This document shows positions 21,375 through 30,203 of a stretch of 64,000 nucleotides of DNA, piece after piece. Both the position numbers and the translations under genes were made by a program. The notes under the pieces are model-generated. The model did no database searches and had not been told where the DNA came from. It worked only from the letters and a program-made list of their open reading frames with translations. How positions within the stretch are numbered: position 1 is the first letter of the stretch; each line of letters starts with the position of its first letter. The stretch covers positions 3,241,665-3,305,664 of the forward strand of contig NZ_KB913032.1 in NCBI RefSeq assembly GCF_000384215.1, written 5' to 3'. This DNA comes from Amycolatopsis alba DSM 44262. GTDB taxonomy: Bacteria; Actinomycetota; Actinomycetes; Mycobacteriales; Pseudonocardiaceae.

Positions 21375-21396
21375 TGGTGAACGCGGAAGCACACAT
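21358..21396 (-). CDS. Candidate erm leader peptide
   Basis: A 12-codon frame, MCASAFTRTRRA, starts at ATG 21396 and stops at TAG 21358. TAGCTT lies 7 bases before the ATG and TTGGCG 19 bases before that, which fits a leaderless transcript starting at or near the ATG. Its end (RTRR) recalls the Arg-rich stalling motif of the RLR class of Erm leaders. It lies in the 184-bp gap between the SDR stop and the Erm start. The reading frame is real; the role is inferred. Confidence 0.5.
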   Translation of the reverse strand: MCASAFTRTRRA

Positions 21397-21441
21397 GGCG
21401 GCGAAGCTACCCCGTGCCGGAGTGCCTCCGCCAACGGTTTT

Positions 21442-22140
21442 CTACCCGGCGATCCGGCTGGTTCCGAGGTGTTCGACCGGGCAGGACAGCGCGGCCTTGA
21501 CCCGGCGGGTGAGCTCGTCGGTGAGCACCTCGGTCTCGCCCTTTTCGAGGCCGTCGACGACCTGGCGGGCGACGTCGCGCGGGTCGTTCTTGGGTATGTC
21601 GAAGCCCTGCGTCATGTCGGTGTCGGTGTAACCGAGGTGGACGCCGACGACCTGCGTGCCCTGCTCGGCGAACTCGATCCGGAGCGAGTTGGTGAGCGAC
21701 CAGAAGGCCGCCTTCGACGCGCCGTAGGACCCCGAGCCCGCCGCCCACGACAGGACCGAATGCACGTTGACCAGCGCGCCACCATCCTTGAGCTGGGGCG
21801 CAAACGCTTGCGCGACGCGCAGCGCGCCGAAGACGTTCGTCTCGAAGACCGGGCGGTGCGCGTCGACGTCTTCGGAGAGCAGCGAGCCGAGCCCGATGAC
21901 GCCGGCGTTGTTGAAGACGATCGTCGCGTCGCTCGTCCTGGTGGTCAGCGCGCGGACGGACTCCGGGTCGGTGACGTCGAGCGGGAGCGGGACGATCCGC
22001 GGATCGGTCTCCTCGCGCGGAACCCTGGCCGTCGCGTAGACCTTGGCGGCGCCGCGGGCGAGCAGTTCGGCGACGAACGCCTTGCCGAGCCCGCGCTGCC
22101 CGCCGGTGACCAGGACGACCGCACCCTCGATGGTGGTCAT
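21442..22140 (-). CDS. Short-chain dehydrogenase/reductase
   Basis: 232 residues, classical SDR: NAD(P)-binding TGGQRGLG (13-20), FNNAGVIG near 80, catalytic Ser in VHSVLSW, and YGASK with catalytic Tyr and Lys. Substrate not identifiable. Divergent from a CGNR zinc-finger regulator with a shared 9-bp inverted repeat. The erm leader starts 45 bp downstream on the same strand, so read-through from the SDR promoter into erm is possible. Confidence 0.92.
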   Translation of the reverse strand: MTTIEGAVVLVTGGQRGLGKAFVAELLARGAAKVYATARVPREETDPRIVPLPLDVTDPESVRALTTRTSDATIVFNNAGVIGLGSLLSEDVDAHRPVFETNVFGALRVAQAFAPQLKDGGALVNVHSVLSWAAGSGSYGASKAAFWSLTNSLRIEFAEQGTQVVGVHLGYTDTDMTQGFDIPKNDPRDVARQVVDGLEKGETEVLTDELTRRVKAALSCPVEHLGTSRIAG

Positions 22141-22175
22141 GACTTACTCCTTGACAGAAGTGTTCAGATTTTGCC

Positions 22176-22224
22176 TCTGTCGTCAGGATGGCGGCACGGG
22201 ACGACAGAGTCAAGTACGCTTGAC
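22176..22224. promoter_or_regulatory. Inverted repeats in the SDR/CGNR divergent spacer
   Basis: TCTGTCGTC (22176-22184) and GACGACAGA (22200-22208) form a perfect 9-bp inverted repeat. GTCAAG/CTTGAC (22209-22214 and 22219-22224) forms a second one immediately before the CGNR gene. Likely binding sites for the divergent regulator. Confidence 0.5.
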
Positions 22225-22226
22225 CT

Positions 22227-22790
22227 ATGTCATGGACCGCGACGGACCGCTACCGGTTACGCACCGCCCCCTCGGGGCTGGCGCTCGTTCAGGACTTCCT
22301 CAACACGAAAGCGATCAAGGCGCACGGCCTGGACCTGCTGAGCGACGCCGATCTGGCTCGCCCCTGGGCCGCCGAGGCGCTGGCGGAATGGTCGAAGACC
22401 CGAGACTCCGACGTGCCCGAGATCACGCTGGGCCCAGGCGACCTTCGCGGGCTCCGCGATCTGCGGGAGTCGTTCGTTTCGCTCTTGGACGGCGACGACA
22501 CGGCCTTCGACAAGCCGATCAAAGCGGACCTGGCCCTGCGCGACGGTGTCGTCCGGCTGTTCCCCTCCGGCGCCGGACGGCAGTGGCTCGCTTCGGCGCT
22601 GTGGACGGAGACGCTGCTCGCGCAGCAGGCCGGGATCTGGCCGCGGCTGAAACTGTGCCGTCTCGACGGCTGCCGTTCGGCGTTCTACGACGTCTCGCGC
22701 AACAACAGCGGGGTCTGGCACGACGTCCGGACCTGCGGGAACGTCGCGAACCTGCGGGCGTCGCGGGAACGGAAGAAAGCGCTCAGCTGA
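22227..22790 (+). CDS. CGNR zinc-finger regulator (ABATE domain)
   Basis: 187 residues. The N-terminal ABATE domain, thought to sense stress ligands, starts with PSGLALVQDFLNT. The C-terminal CGNR zinc finger has LCRLDGCRSAFYDVSRNNSG followed by WHDVRTCGNVANLRASRER, with three visible cysteines and one histidine in the motif. The DNA-binding role follows from the family. It probably controls the divergent SDR. ATG 22227 begins directly after the second inverted repeat. Overlaps the convergent gene by 8 bp. Confidence 0.9.
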   Translation: MSWTATDRYRLRTAPSGLALVQDFLNTKAIKAHGLDLLSDADLARPWAAEALAEWSKTRDSDVPEITLGPGDLRGLRDLRESFVSLLDGDDTAFDKPIKADLALRDGVVRLFPSGAGRQWLASALWTETLLAQQAGIWPRLKLCRLDGCRSAFYDVSRNNSGVWHDVRTCGNVANLRASRERKKALS

Positions 22791-23424
22791 GTGCGGCGAG
22801 CGCCGACGGGATCGGGATCTCACCGCCGATGACGTCGAACCCCTGGTTCTCGGTGAGCGGCTCGTCGAGGGTCGCGACCAGGACCGCGGCGACGTCGGCG
22901 CGGGAGATGTGCCCTGGTTCGAGGTGACCGCCGAGCTTGACGCGGCCGGCGGGCTGGTCGTCGGTGAGCGTGCCTGGCCGGACGATCGTCCAGTTCAGGC
23001 TCGACCGGCGCAGGACGCTGTCGGAGATCTGCTTCGCCATCAGGATCGAGCGCACCAGGCGGTCGCCCTGATCCGGCGAATCCGCGAACTGCGCGGAAAG
23101 CTGCACGAACCGCGCGACACCGGCCTTCTCCGCGGCACGGATCGCGGTGATCACGCCGTCGCGGTCGACGAGGTCGACCGAGGCCTGATCCGGATCGGGC
23201 GCGCCGATCGCGCTGATCACGACCTCGGAACCGGCGAGCGCCTCGACGAGGTCGTCCGCGTCGGCGGTGACGTCCGCGACCACGGTTTCGGCGCCGAGCC
23301 CGGCGACCTCCTCGGCGCGGCGACGGCTGCGCAGCCCCGCCCGCACCTGATGCCCCCGTCCCCGCAGAAGCCGGACCACGTGAATCCCCGTCCGCCCCGA
23401 CGCACCCAGCACTGTGACCCGCAT
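22783..23424 (-). CDS. NAD(P)H-binding atypical SDR (NmrA-like)
   Basis: 213 residues. Begins MRVTVLGASGRTGIHVVRLL, a GxxGxxG dinucleotide site at about 7-12. The body fits NAD(P)-binding proteins of the NmrA/HSCARG-like group (VVISAIGAPD; FVQLSAQF; WTIVRPGTL), which often act as redox sensors or oxidoreductases. ATG 23424 is chosen since upstream codons run into the next palindrome-bearing spacer. Function within that group cannot be set. Confidence 0.87.
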   Translation of the reverse strand: MRVTVLGASGRTGIHVVRLLRGRGHQVRAGLRSRRRAEEVAGLGAETVVADVTADADDLVEALAGSEVVISAIGAPDPDQASVDLVDRDGVITAIRAAEKAGVARFVQLSAQFADSPDQGDRLVRSILMAKQISDSVLRRSSLNWTIVRPGTLTDDQPAGRVKLGGHLEPGHISRADVAAVLVATLDEPLTENQGFDVIGGEIPIPSALAALS

Positions 23425-23491
23425 GACAGGAGAGTCTGCCTGATCACGCCCGCCCTCGCCGCCCACGCATTTCATCCGCTGAATGCGGCAA

Positions 23492-23546
23492 GTCCGTGAA
23501 GGCCTCCTTCCCTACCTTCAGGGTAGGCAAGGAGGCCTTCACGGAC
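23492..23546. terminator. Family-B hairpin downstream of the oligopeptide operon
   Basis: GTCCGTGAAGGCCTCCTTCC pairs with its complement across a CTACCTTCAGGGTAG centre; total 55 bp with almost perfect symmetry. It sits 23 bp past the stop of the last ABC gene (oppF-like) on the minus strand and is a likely terminator for that operon. Confidence 0.6.
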
Positions 23547-23568
23547 CGGACAGGCAATGCGGGACGAA

Positions 23569-24687
23569 CTAGAGGATCTCGGCCGCCGAGCCGACGTCCG
23601 GCAGCCCGCCGACGTCGGGGTTCAGGTCCCCGGCCTCGACGAGTTCCGCCTCGACCGCGTGCGGTTTGATCCGCCCGTCGCGGATGTCCTCCGCGTAGTG
23701 GCACGCGACCCGGTGCCCGGCGCCGATCTCCCGCAGCTGCGGGCGGTCGGTGTCGCACAGGCTCTGCTGCTTCCACGGGCACCGCGTGTGGAACCGGCAC
23801 CCGGACGGCGGCCGCGCCGGCGAGGGCAGGTCACCGGCGAGCAGGATCTGCTCCCGGCTGTCCTCCACCGTCGGGTCCGGCACGGGGATCGCCGAGAGCA
23901 GCGCCCGCGTGTACGGGTGCAGCGGGTTCTCGTACAGCGTGTCGGCGTCGGCCTCCTCGACCAGCGAGCCGAGGTACATCACGCCGATGCGGTCGGAGAT
24001 GTGCCGCACCACCGCGAGGTCGTGCGCGATCACGAGATACGTGAGCCCGAGCTTCTCCTGCAGGTCCTCCAGGAGGTTGACCACCTGCGCCTGCACCGAG
24101 ACGTCCAGCGCGGACACCGGTTCGTCGGCGACGATCAGGTCCGGCTCGACCGCGAGCGCCCGCGCGATGCCGATGCGCTGACGCTGGCCGCCCGAGAACT
24201 CGTGCGGGTACTTCCGCAGCGAGGACTCCGGAAGACCGACGGCGGCAAGGAGTTCACGCAGCCGCTTGGCGGTCGCTTCCTTGTCCTTGTCGAGGCCGTG
24301 CGCCTTCATCCCTTCCGTCAGAATGGATTCCACCGACTGCCGAGGGTCCAAAGAGGACATCGGGTCCTGGAAGACCATCTGCATCCGGCGGCGCGCCTTG
24401 CGCAGTTCCTCGCCCTTGAGCCCGGCGACGTCGGTGCCGTCGAAGACGACCTTGCCCGCCGTCAGCTCGGTCAGCCGGAGGATCGCCCTGCCCAAAGTGG
24501 ACTTCCCGCAGCCGGATTCCCCGACCAGGCCGTAGGTCTCACCCTTGTGGATGGCCAGATCGACGCCGTCGACGGCGAACACGTGCCCGACCGTCTTGTC
24601 GACCACAATGCCGCGCTTGATCGGGAAGTGGACCTTGAGGTCTTCGACCTCCAGGAGCACTTCCTGCGCCGGTACCGTGTGCGTCAT
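23569..24687 (-). CDS. Oligopeptide/dipeptide ABC transporter ATPase (OppF-like)
   Basis: 372 residues, ATP-binding subunit energising peptide import. Walker [10 protein letters not shown] near 54-62, signature FSGGQRQR, Walker [12 protein letters not shown]. The C-terminal oligopeptide-transporter domain holds cysteines in [15 protein letters not shown], which bind an iron-sulfur cluster in several family members. Starts ATG 24687 overlapping the OppD-like stop (ATGA). Last gene of the operon. The C-terminus is extended by about 45 acidic residues beyond the usual end. Confidence 0.93.
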   Translation of the reverse strand: MTHTVPAQEVLLEVEDLKVHFPIKRGIVVDKTVGHVFAVDGVDLAIHKGETYGLVGESGCGKSTLGRAILRLTELTAGKVVFDGTDVAGLKGEELRKARRRMQMVFQDPMSSLDPRQSVESILTEGMKAHGLDKDKEATAKRLRELLAAVGLPESSLRKYPHEFSGGQRQRIGIARALAVEPDLIVADEPVSALDVSVQAQVVNLLEDLQEKLGLTYLVIAHDLAVVRHISDRIGVMYLGSLVEEADADTLYENPLHPYTRALLSAIPVPDPTVEDSREQILLAGDLPSPARPPSGCRFHTRCPWKQQSLCDTDRPQLREIGAGHRVACHYAEDIRDGRIKPHAVEAELVEAGDLNPDVGGLPDVGSAAEIL

Positions 24688-25679
24688 CGGGCCCCTCCTT
24701 GTGCGGCCACGGCCGGGATCACCGGGTTGTGGCAGCGCAGCAGCCCACCGCGATCGGGGGTCAGCTGCGGTGAAACCTCCCGGCATACGCCGAGAGCGTT
24801 CGGACAGCGCGGCGCGAACGCGCAACCGCCGTCCCACGGGATGTTGTCGGCGACGGATCCCTTGATGGGGATCAGTTTCTCGCCGCGGCCCGCGTCGAGA
24901 CGCGGGATCGAGGCGAGCAGGCCGTGCGTGTACGGGTGCCGCGGCTCGGCGAACAGCGCGTGCCGCTCCGCCCGCTCGACGATCTTGCCGCCGTAGAGCA
25001 CGTTGACCTCGTCGCAGAGACCGGCGACGACACCGAGGTCGTGCGTGATCATGATCAGCGCGGTCCCGGTGTCCTGCACCAGTTCCCGCAGCAGCGCGAG
25101 GATCTGCGCCTGGATCGTCACGTCGAGCGCGGTGGTCGGCTCGTCGGCGATGAGCAGCCGCGGACGGCACGCCAGCGCGATCGCGATCAGCGCGCGCTGC
25201 CGCATCCCGCCGGAAAGCTGGTGCGGGTACTCGGAAAGCCGCCGCGACGGGTCGGGGATGCCGACCTTGTCCAGCAGTTCGACGGCTTCCTTCGACGCCA
25301 CCTTGCGCGACATCCCGCGGTGCCGTTCCAGCACCTCGGTGATCTGCAGCCCGATCGGGATGACCGGGTTCAGCGACGACAGCGGGTCCTGGAACACCAT
25401 GCCGAGGTCACGGCCACGGCGGTCCCGCATTTCCTTGTCCGACAGGCGAAGCAGATCCGTGCCTTCGAACGACACCGAACCGCTGACCTGGTTGCCGCGT
25501 TTCGCGAGCAGCCGCATGATCGCCAGCGAGGTCACGGACTTGCCGCAACCGGACTCGCCGACGAGACCGACCGTCTGGCCGGGTTCGACGTCGAAACTGA
25601 TCTCGTCCACCGCGGTGAACGGCTTCTCGCCGCGTCGCTGGAAAACGACCTTGAGGTCACGTACTTCGAGGAGTGCCAT
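24684..25679 (-). CDS. Oligopeptide/dipeptide ABC transporter ATPase (OppD-like)
   Basis: 331 residues. Walker [10 protein letters not shown], signature LSGGMRQR, Walker [12 protein letters not shown], and C-terminal [14 protein letters not shown]. Partner ATPase of the OppF-like protein in the heterodimer. ATG 25679 is used; a TTG at 25685 would add two residues. The preceding permease gene ends 7 bp upstream, so the genes are co-translated. Confidence 0.93.
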   Translation of the reverse strand: MALLEVRDLKVVFQRRGEKPFTAVDEISFDVEPGQTVGLVGESGCGKSVTSLAIMRLLAKRGNQVSGSVSFEGTDLLRLSDKEMRDRRGRDLGMVFQDPLSSLNPVIPIGLQITEVLERHRGMSRKVASKEAVELLDKVGIPDPSRRLSEYPHQLSGGMRQRALIAIALACRPRLLIADEPTTALDVTIQAQILALLRELVQDTGTALIMITHDLGVVAGLCDEVNVLYGGKIVERAERHALFAEPRHPYTHGLLASIPRLDAGRGEKLIPIKGSVADNIPWDGGCAFAPRCPNALGVCREVSPQLTPDRGGLLRCHNPVIPAVAAQGGAR

Positions 25680-25686
25680 CTTCAAA

Positions 25687-26622
25687 TCACCGCCTGTTCT
25701 TCGGATCGAGGGCTTCCCGCAAGGACTCGCCGAGCAGCGTGAAGCCGAGCGCGACGATGATGATCGCGATGGCCGGGTAGTACGCCAGCTCGGGGCGGAT
25801 GTCGAGGAACTGCCGAGCGCTGCGGCTCAGCATGATTCCCCATTCCGCCCGGTTCGGGTCCGGGTCGCCGAGACCGAGGAACGACAGCGCCGCCGCCTCG
25901 AGGATCGCGGTCGCCAGGGTCAGCGTGGCCTGCACGATGACCGGGCCGAGCGAGTTGGGCAGCATGTGCCGCAGCACGATCGTCCCGCGCTTGACGCCGA
26001 GCGACGTCGCCGCGAGCACGTGGTCACTGTTTCTCTGCGCGAGCATCGAACCGCGCAGCAACCGCGCGAAGATCGGCACGCCGACCATCGACACGGCCAC
26101 GATCACGGTCCACTGGCTCGGCTTCTGGAACAGCGCGGCGACCGAGATCGCCAGCAGCAGCGACGGCACCGACAGCATGACGTCGACCAGGCGCATGAGC
26201 ACCGTGTCGACCCAGCCGCCGAAGGCACCGGCGAGCCCGCCGATGATCATGCCGACCACGACGCCGATGACCGTCGCGAGCACACCGACCAGCAGGGTGT
26301 TCTGCGCACCGACCAGCAGCCGCGAAAGGTAGTCGCGGCCGAAGTCGTCGACACCGAGCGGGAAACCGGCCTGAGCGCCGGGGATGATGCCCTGGCCGAG
26401 GATGACCTCGCTCTGCAGGTACCGCTCGTAGGGGTCCTTCGGCGCGATGAACGGCGCCAGGATCGCCACCAGCAGGAACAGGCCGGTGATCACGCCGCCG
26501 GTGATGGCCACCGGGCTCCGGAGCATCCGGCGCAGCGCCTCGCCACCGAGGCTGTGCCCCTTCGCCGTCGACGCGGCGAGCTTGTCGATCGGCTCCTTCT
26601 TCTTGTTCAGCAATGTGTTCAT
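25687..26622 (-). CDS. Oligopeptide/dipeptide ABC permease (OppC/DppC-like)
   Basis: 311 residues with six predicted spans. A cytosolic N-terminal tail precedes the first span (AITGGVITGLFLLVAILAPF). The family motif GVDDFGRDYLSRLLVG follows, and the EAA loop that docks the ATPase lies near HVLAATSLGVKRGTIVLRHM. ATG overlaps the OppB-like stop (ATGA). Confidence 0.93.
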   Translation of the reverse strand: MNTLLNKKKEPIDKLAASTAKGHSLGGEALRRMLRSPVAITGGVITGLFLLVAILAPFIAPKDPYERYLQSEVILGQGIIPGAQAGFPLGVDDFGRDYLSRLLVGAQNTLLVGVLATVIGVVVGMIIGGLAGAFGGWVDTVLMRLVDVMLSVPSLLLAISVAALFQKPSQWTVIVAVSMVGVPIFARLLRGSMLAQRNSDHVLAATSLGVKRGTIVLRHMLPNSLGPVIVQATLTLATAILEAAALSFLGLGDPDPNRAEWGIMLSRSARQFLDIRPELAYYPAIAIIIVALGFTLLGESLREALDPKNRR

Positions 26623-27620
26623 CGGACACGCACCCTCGGGTCGATGAGCCCGTACGAGACGTCGACCAGCATGTTCACCAGCACGTACACCAGCGCGCCG
26701 AACAGCAGCAGCGCTTGCAGACGCGGGTAGTCACGCCGTTCGATGCCCTCGGCGAGCAGGAAGCCGAGGCCGCGGAAGTTGAACACCCGCTCGGTCAGCA
26801 CCGCGCCACCGAGCAGCGCGCCGGTCTGCAGGCCGATGGTGGTGACCACCGGCAGCAGGCCGTTGCGGAGCACGTGACGGCGCCGGACGATCGGCTGGGT
26901 CAGGCCCTTCGAGTTGGCCGTGCGGATGAAGTCCTCGTTCAGCACGTCCAGCACCGACGCGCGGGTGATCCGGACGATCACCGCGAGCGGGATGGTGGCC
27001 AGCGCGAACGCGGGAAGGATCAGGTGGAGGATCGCGTCCCAGGCGGCGTCCCATTCCTGGGTGATGATGCCGTCGAAGACCGCGAAACCGGTGACGGTGG
27101 TGGCGTCGAGACCGGCCATCTGGCGGCCCTGCGAAGGAAGTCCCAGCGGGGCGGCGAGCGCGTCCTGCATCATGTAGCCGAGGAAGAACACCGGTACGGC
27201 GACACCGACCAGGGTCAGCACGATGATGACGTTGTCGATGGCCCCGCCGCGGAACCGGGCGGCCAGGTAGCCGAACGGGATGCCGAGGCCCACCGCGATG
27301 AGCATCGCGCAGAAGCCGAGTTCGAGAGTGGCGGGAAGGAAGTTCCCGATCTCCGACATGACCGGCTGGGCGGAGACCAGCGAGTTGCCGAAGTCGCCGG
27401 TGATGGCCCGGCCGAGGAACTTGAAGTACTGGATGAAGATCGGATCGTCGAGGCCGAGGATCCGGTTCAGGTCGGCGATCTTCTCCGGGGTCGCCTTGTC
27501 ACCCAGGAGTGCGCCGGCGGGGCCACCGGGAAGAGACCGGAGCCAGGCGAAGATCAAAATGGACAGGATCAAGAGCGTCGGTATCGCTTGTAGCAGCCGA
27601 CGCACGAGAAAACGGAGCAC
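26619..27620 (-). CDS. Oligopeptide/dipeptide ABC permease (OppB/DppB-like)
   Basis: 333 residues with six spans; N-terminus MLRFLVRRLLQAIPTLLILS is the typical OppB first helix. The periplasmic loop LLGDKATPEKIADLNRILGL and the EAA loop FIRTANSKGLTQPIVRRRHV are present. GTG start at 27620. It follows the binding-protein gene by 87 bp, and that gap contains a strong hairpin. Confidence 0.93.
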   Translation of the reverse strand: MLRFLVRRLLQAIPTLLILSILIFAWLRSLPGGPAGALLGDKATPEKIADLNRILGLDDPIFIQYFKFLGRAITGDFGNSLVSAQPVMSEIGNFLPATLELGFCAMLIAVGLGIPFGYLAARFRGGAIDNVIIVLTLVGVAVPVFFLGYMMQDALAAPLGLPSQGRQMAGLDATTVTGFAVFDGIITQEWDAAWDAILHLILPAFALATIPLAVIVRITRASVLDVLNEDFIRTANSKGLTQPIVRRRHVLRNGLLPVVTTIGLQTGALLGGAVLTERVFNFRGLGFLLAEGIERRDYPRLQALLLFGALVYVLVNMLVDVSYGLIDPRVRVR

Positions 27621-27656
27621 GTGCGTTCCTTTGTTGCCAGCCCTGGGAATGGACCA

Positions 27657-27688
27657 CAGGGGGCGGGCGCGGTAGCGCCCACCCCCTG
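27657..27688 (-). terminator. Hairpin between binding protein and permease genes
   Basis: CAGGGGG-c-GGGCGC pairs with GCGCCC-a-CCCCCTG around GGTA, 13 base pairs with one mismatch. Lying just after the binding-protein gene within the operon, it fits a partial terminator or mRNA-stabilising stem, giving more binding protein than permease. Confidence 0.55.
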
Positions 27689-27707
27689 ATGGCTCAGTGG
27701 TGGTGGA

Positions 27708-29381
27708 TCAGTTGACCGTGACGGTGTAGAAGCGCTCGTCGGTCAGCGGGCTGGCAACCAGGCCCTTCACCTTCGGGCCGACGACGATCGCCGGGGGGCC
27801 GTAGGCGATGGGGATGGCGGGCAGGTACTCCATGATCTTCTGGTTCGCTTCCTGGTACGCCTTGGTGTGCGCCTCACCGGCGGTCGCGGCGTCCGCGGCG
27901 GCCAGCGCCGAGAACAGTTCCGCGTTCTCGAAGCCGAACTCGGCCTTCTTGCGGGCGAAGAAGGTGCCGACGAAGTTACCGGCGTCGTTGTAGTCACCGG
28001 TCCAGCCGAGCAGGTGGACGTCCTGCTTGCCTGCCTTCTGCACGTCGTCCTTGTAGCCACCGTTCCACGGCTTGGCGATCGGCTCGACCTTGATGCCCAT
28101 GGCCTTCATGTCCTCGGACAGCGAGGTGAAGATGTCCGCCGGGTTCGGCATGTACGGCCGGGAGACCTCGGTCGGGTAGTAGAACTTCAGCGTCATGCCC
28201 TCGGCGCCGGCTTCCTTCAGAAGCTGCTTGGCGCGGTTGAGGTCGTACGGGTACTTGGTGACGTTCTCGTTGTAGCCGTCGATCGCCTTCGGCACGAACT
28301 GCGTCGCGGTCTCGGCACCCTCGGGGAGCTTCGACTTCACGAACTGGTCGCGGTTGAGACCGTAGGCCAGCGCCTGGCGGACCTTGAGGTCCTTCAGCTT
28401 CGGGTTGTTCGCCTGGTTGATGCCCAGGTACAGGATGTTGAACGACGGGCGGATGAGCACCTGCTCGCCGTCGTTGCGCAGCAGGCCGTAGTCCGCGGGC
28501 GACGGGTAGTCGAAGCCCTGGATGTCGCCGGCCTTCAGCGCCTGCTTGCGGGCGTTCTCGTCCGGGATGACCTTGAAGACCAGCTTGTCGAGCTTGGCCG
28601 TCTGGGTCGGCGAGTCGGTCGCCTTGGAGAGCGTGATCTCACCCTTGGCCTGGTCCCAGCTGTCGAACTTGAACGGGCCGGTGCCGGTCGGGTGCTGCAG
28701 CGCGTACTCCGGGTAGGAGAACGAGTCACCGCTCTGGGTGACGTTGTCCGCGTTGTACTTCTTCAGCGCGTCCGGGCTCTGGATCGAGAACGACGGCAGC
28801 GTGAAGGCGGCCGGGAAAGCACCCTTGGCCTTGTTCAGGTTCAGGATCGCGGTCGACTCGTCCTTGGCCTGGCAGTCCTTGAACACCGGGGCGCCGGAGG
28901 CGTCGCCGTCGTTCTTGGCGAAGCCCTCGAAGACGTCGCCGTAGTAGATCATCTGGCTCTGGGCCGCCGCGCCCTTCATGTTGAACATGCGGTTGAAGTT
29001 GAAGCAGACCGCTTCGGCGTTGAACGGGGTGCCGTCGTGGAACTTCACGCCCTTCTTGAGGCTGAAGGTCCAGGTCTTGCCTTCGTTGCTGCCTTCCCAC
29101 TTCTCGGCCAAGCCGGGCTCGAGGTCCGCGGTCCCCGGCTTGTTCATGATCAGCGTGTCCATCATCTGGCGGATGATGCGGAAGGTCTCACCGTCGTCGT
29201 TGAAGAGCGGGTCGAACGTCTTCGGGTTACCGGCGGCGCCGAAGACCATGGTGCCTCCTGAGCCACCCCCTGCGCCTTCTTCACGCTTCGAATCGGCACA
29301 GGCGGAAATGGAGACCGCGAGTGCGCCGGCAAGCCCGATCAGGGCCACACGGCGTGCTCGGGTCACCCGCAGTTGCTGCAT
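27708..29381 (-). CDS. Extracellular solute-binding lipoprotein, family 5
   Basis: 557 residues. Peptide-binding subunit of the ABC importer. Signal peptide with lipobox SISAC (lipidated Cys28), then a Gly/Ser-rich linker and the family-5 fold: KTFDPLFNDDGETFRIIRQM, LEPGLAEKWEGSNEGKTWTF, KKGVKFHDGTPFNAEAV (the SBP_bac_5 signature). ATG 29381. First gene of an intact five-gene operon (binding protein, two permeases, two ATPases). Ligand not predictable beyond peptides or similar. Confidence 0.94.
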   Translation of the reverse strand: MQQLRVTRARRVALIGLAGALAVSISACADSKREEGAGGGSGGTMVFGAAGNPKTFDPLFNDDGETFRIIRQMMDTLIMNKPGTADLEPGLAEKWEGSNEGKTWTFSLKKGVKFHDGTPFNAEAVCFNFNRMFNMKGAAAQSQMIYYGDVFEGFAKNDGDASGAPVFKDCQAKDESTAILNLNKAKGAFPAAFTLPSFSIQSPDALKKYNADNVTQSGDSFSYPEYALQHPTGTGPFKFDSWDQAKGEITLSKATDSPTQTAKLDKLVFKVIPDENARKQALKAGDIQGFDYPSPADYGLLRNDGEQVLIRPSFNILYLGINQANNPKLKDLKVRQALAYGLNRDQFVKSKLPEGAETATQFVPKAIDGYNENVTKYPYDLNRAKQLLKEAGAEGMTLKFYYPTEVSRPYMPNPADIFTSLSEDMKAMGIKVEPIAKPWNGGYKDDVQKAGKQDVHLLGWTGDYNDAGNFVGTFFARKKAEFGFENAELFSALAAADAATAGEAHTKAYQEANQKIMEYLPAIPIAYGPPAIVVGPKVKGLVASPLTDERFYTVTVN

Positions 29382-29612
29382 CTGGCACCCCTTGAGGAGA
29401 TATTTCGGTGTTTGGGCACCGCCGGCGTCGATCGGAAACTCGAACTCCGCGGACGATCGGTGTGCCCGCCGACACTAGCGGGAACTCAGCCCGCACTTAA
29501 GCACGCGAGGTTACGATCGCGCTACACGAAGGCCAATACGACCGCAAAGTGTCCGCAATTCCGCACTTAGTGTAATCAATTCCGGGACTCTAACGCACAG
29601 AGTGCCGGTCCA
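29382..29612. other. Spacer upstream of the oligopeptide operon
   Basis: 231 bp between the binding-protein start and the stop of the P-loop kinase gene. It is less GC-rich than its surroundings in 29500-29600 (for example GTGTAATCAATTCCGG), as expected for the operon promoter. I see no confident -10/-35 pair, no RNA element and no reading frame. Confidence 0.4.
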
Positions 29613-30203
29613 CTAACTCAAATGGGTGTCCACCACTAGGCTTGTTGGATCACTGACAGAAGTGGACAGAGACACCACGGAATCCGCCGCGGCACGGGTT
29701 CCGTCGACGGCGAACCAGCCCCGTTCGAACAGCTGCCAGCGCCGCAGATCGGCCCGCGATTCCTCGCCGTCCCGCCCGGCGGCGCGGTCGAGGCGCTCGG
29801 CCTCGCTCCCACCGTCCACCCAGGTCAGCAGGGACAGAGACGGCCGCATCCGCGCCCTGCCACTGGAAACACCCTCCAGCACCAGTACTTCGGGGACGCC
29901 GATTTCGACCTCTTCACCGGGCATCGGGACACCGGTGGACCAGTCCACGCGCCGGTAGCGGCCGGTCCTGCCCACGCGCAGCGGGGCCAGGACACCGGTT
30001 TCCAGTCGTGGCCACCACGAAACGGGCTCTTCCCAGGTCGCGAACTCATCCGTGCTGACCAGCGCCACCTGGACGTCGCGACCGGCGAGTTCGGCCACGA
30101 TCTTCCCGGCCAGGGTGGATTTCCCGGCCCCTGAAGGCCCGTCGATCGCGAGTACGCGGACGGTCCCCAGCCTCGGCGGGGCAGCCAGAAGAGCGTCGAT
30201 CAG
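29613..30203 (-). CDS. P-loop kinase (uridine kinase-like), CTG start
   Basis: Small nucleoside/uridine-kinase-like ATPase. Walker A GPSGAGKST at about 22-30, then VSTDEFATWEEPVSWWPRLE, the substrate region of this family. The first ATG/GTG in frame (30098) would remove the Walker A. The frame is open further upstream but has no ATG, GTG or TTG before a stop. CTG at 30203 overlaps the DUF2304 stop as CTGA, mirroring the ATGA overlaps nearby, and gives 196 residues. Start therefore inferred. Substrate unknown. Confidence 0.7.
   Translation of the reverse strand: MIDALLAAPPRLGTVRVLAIDGPSGAGKSTLAGKIVAELAGRDVQVALVSTDEFATWEEPVSWWPRLETGVLAPLRVGRTGRYRRVDWSTGVPMPGEEVEIGVPEVLVLEGVSSGRARMRPSLSLLTWVDGGSEAERLDRAAGRDGEESRADLRRWQLFERGWFAVDGTRAAADSVVSLSTSVSDPTSLVVDTHLS

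Noticed and set aside
29282..29300. tRNA-like TTCGAATC motif
   Set aside because: It lies inside the coding sequence of the binding lipoprotein and no cloverleaf can be drawn around it.
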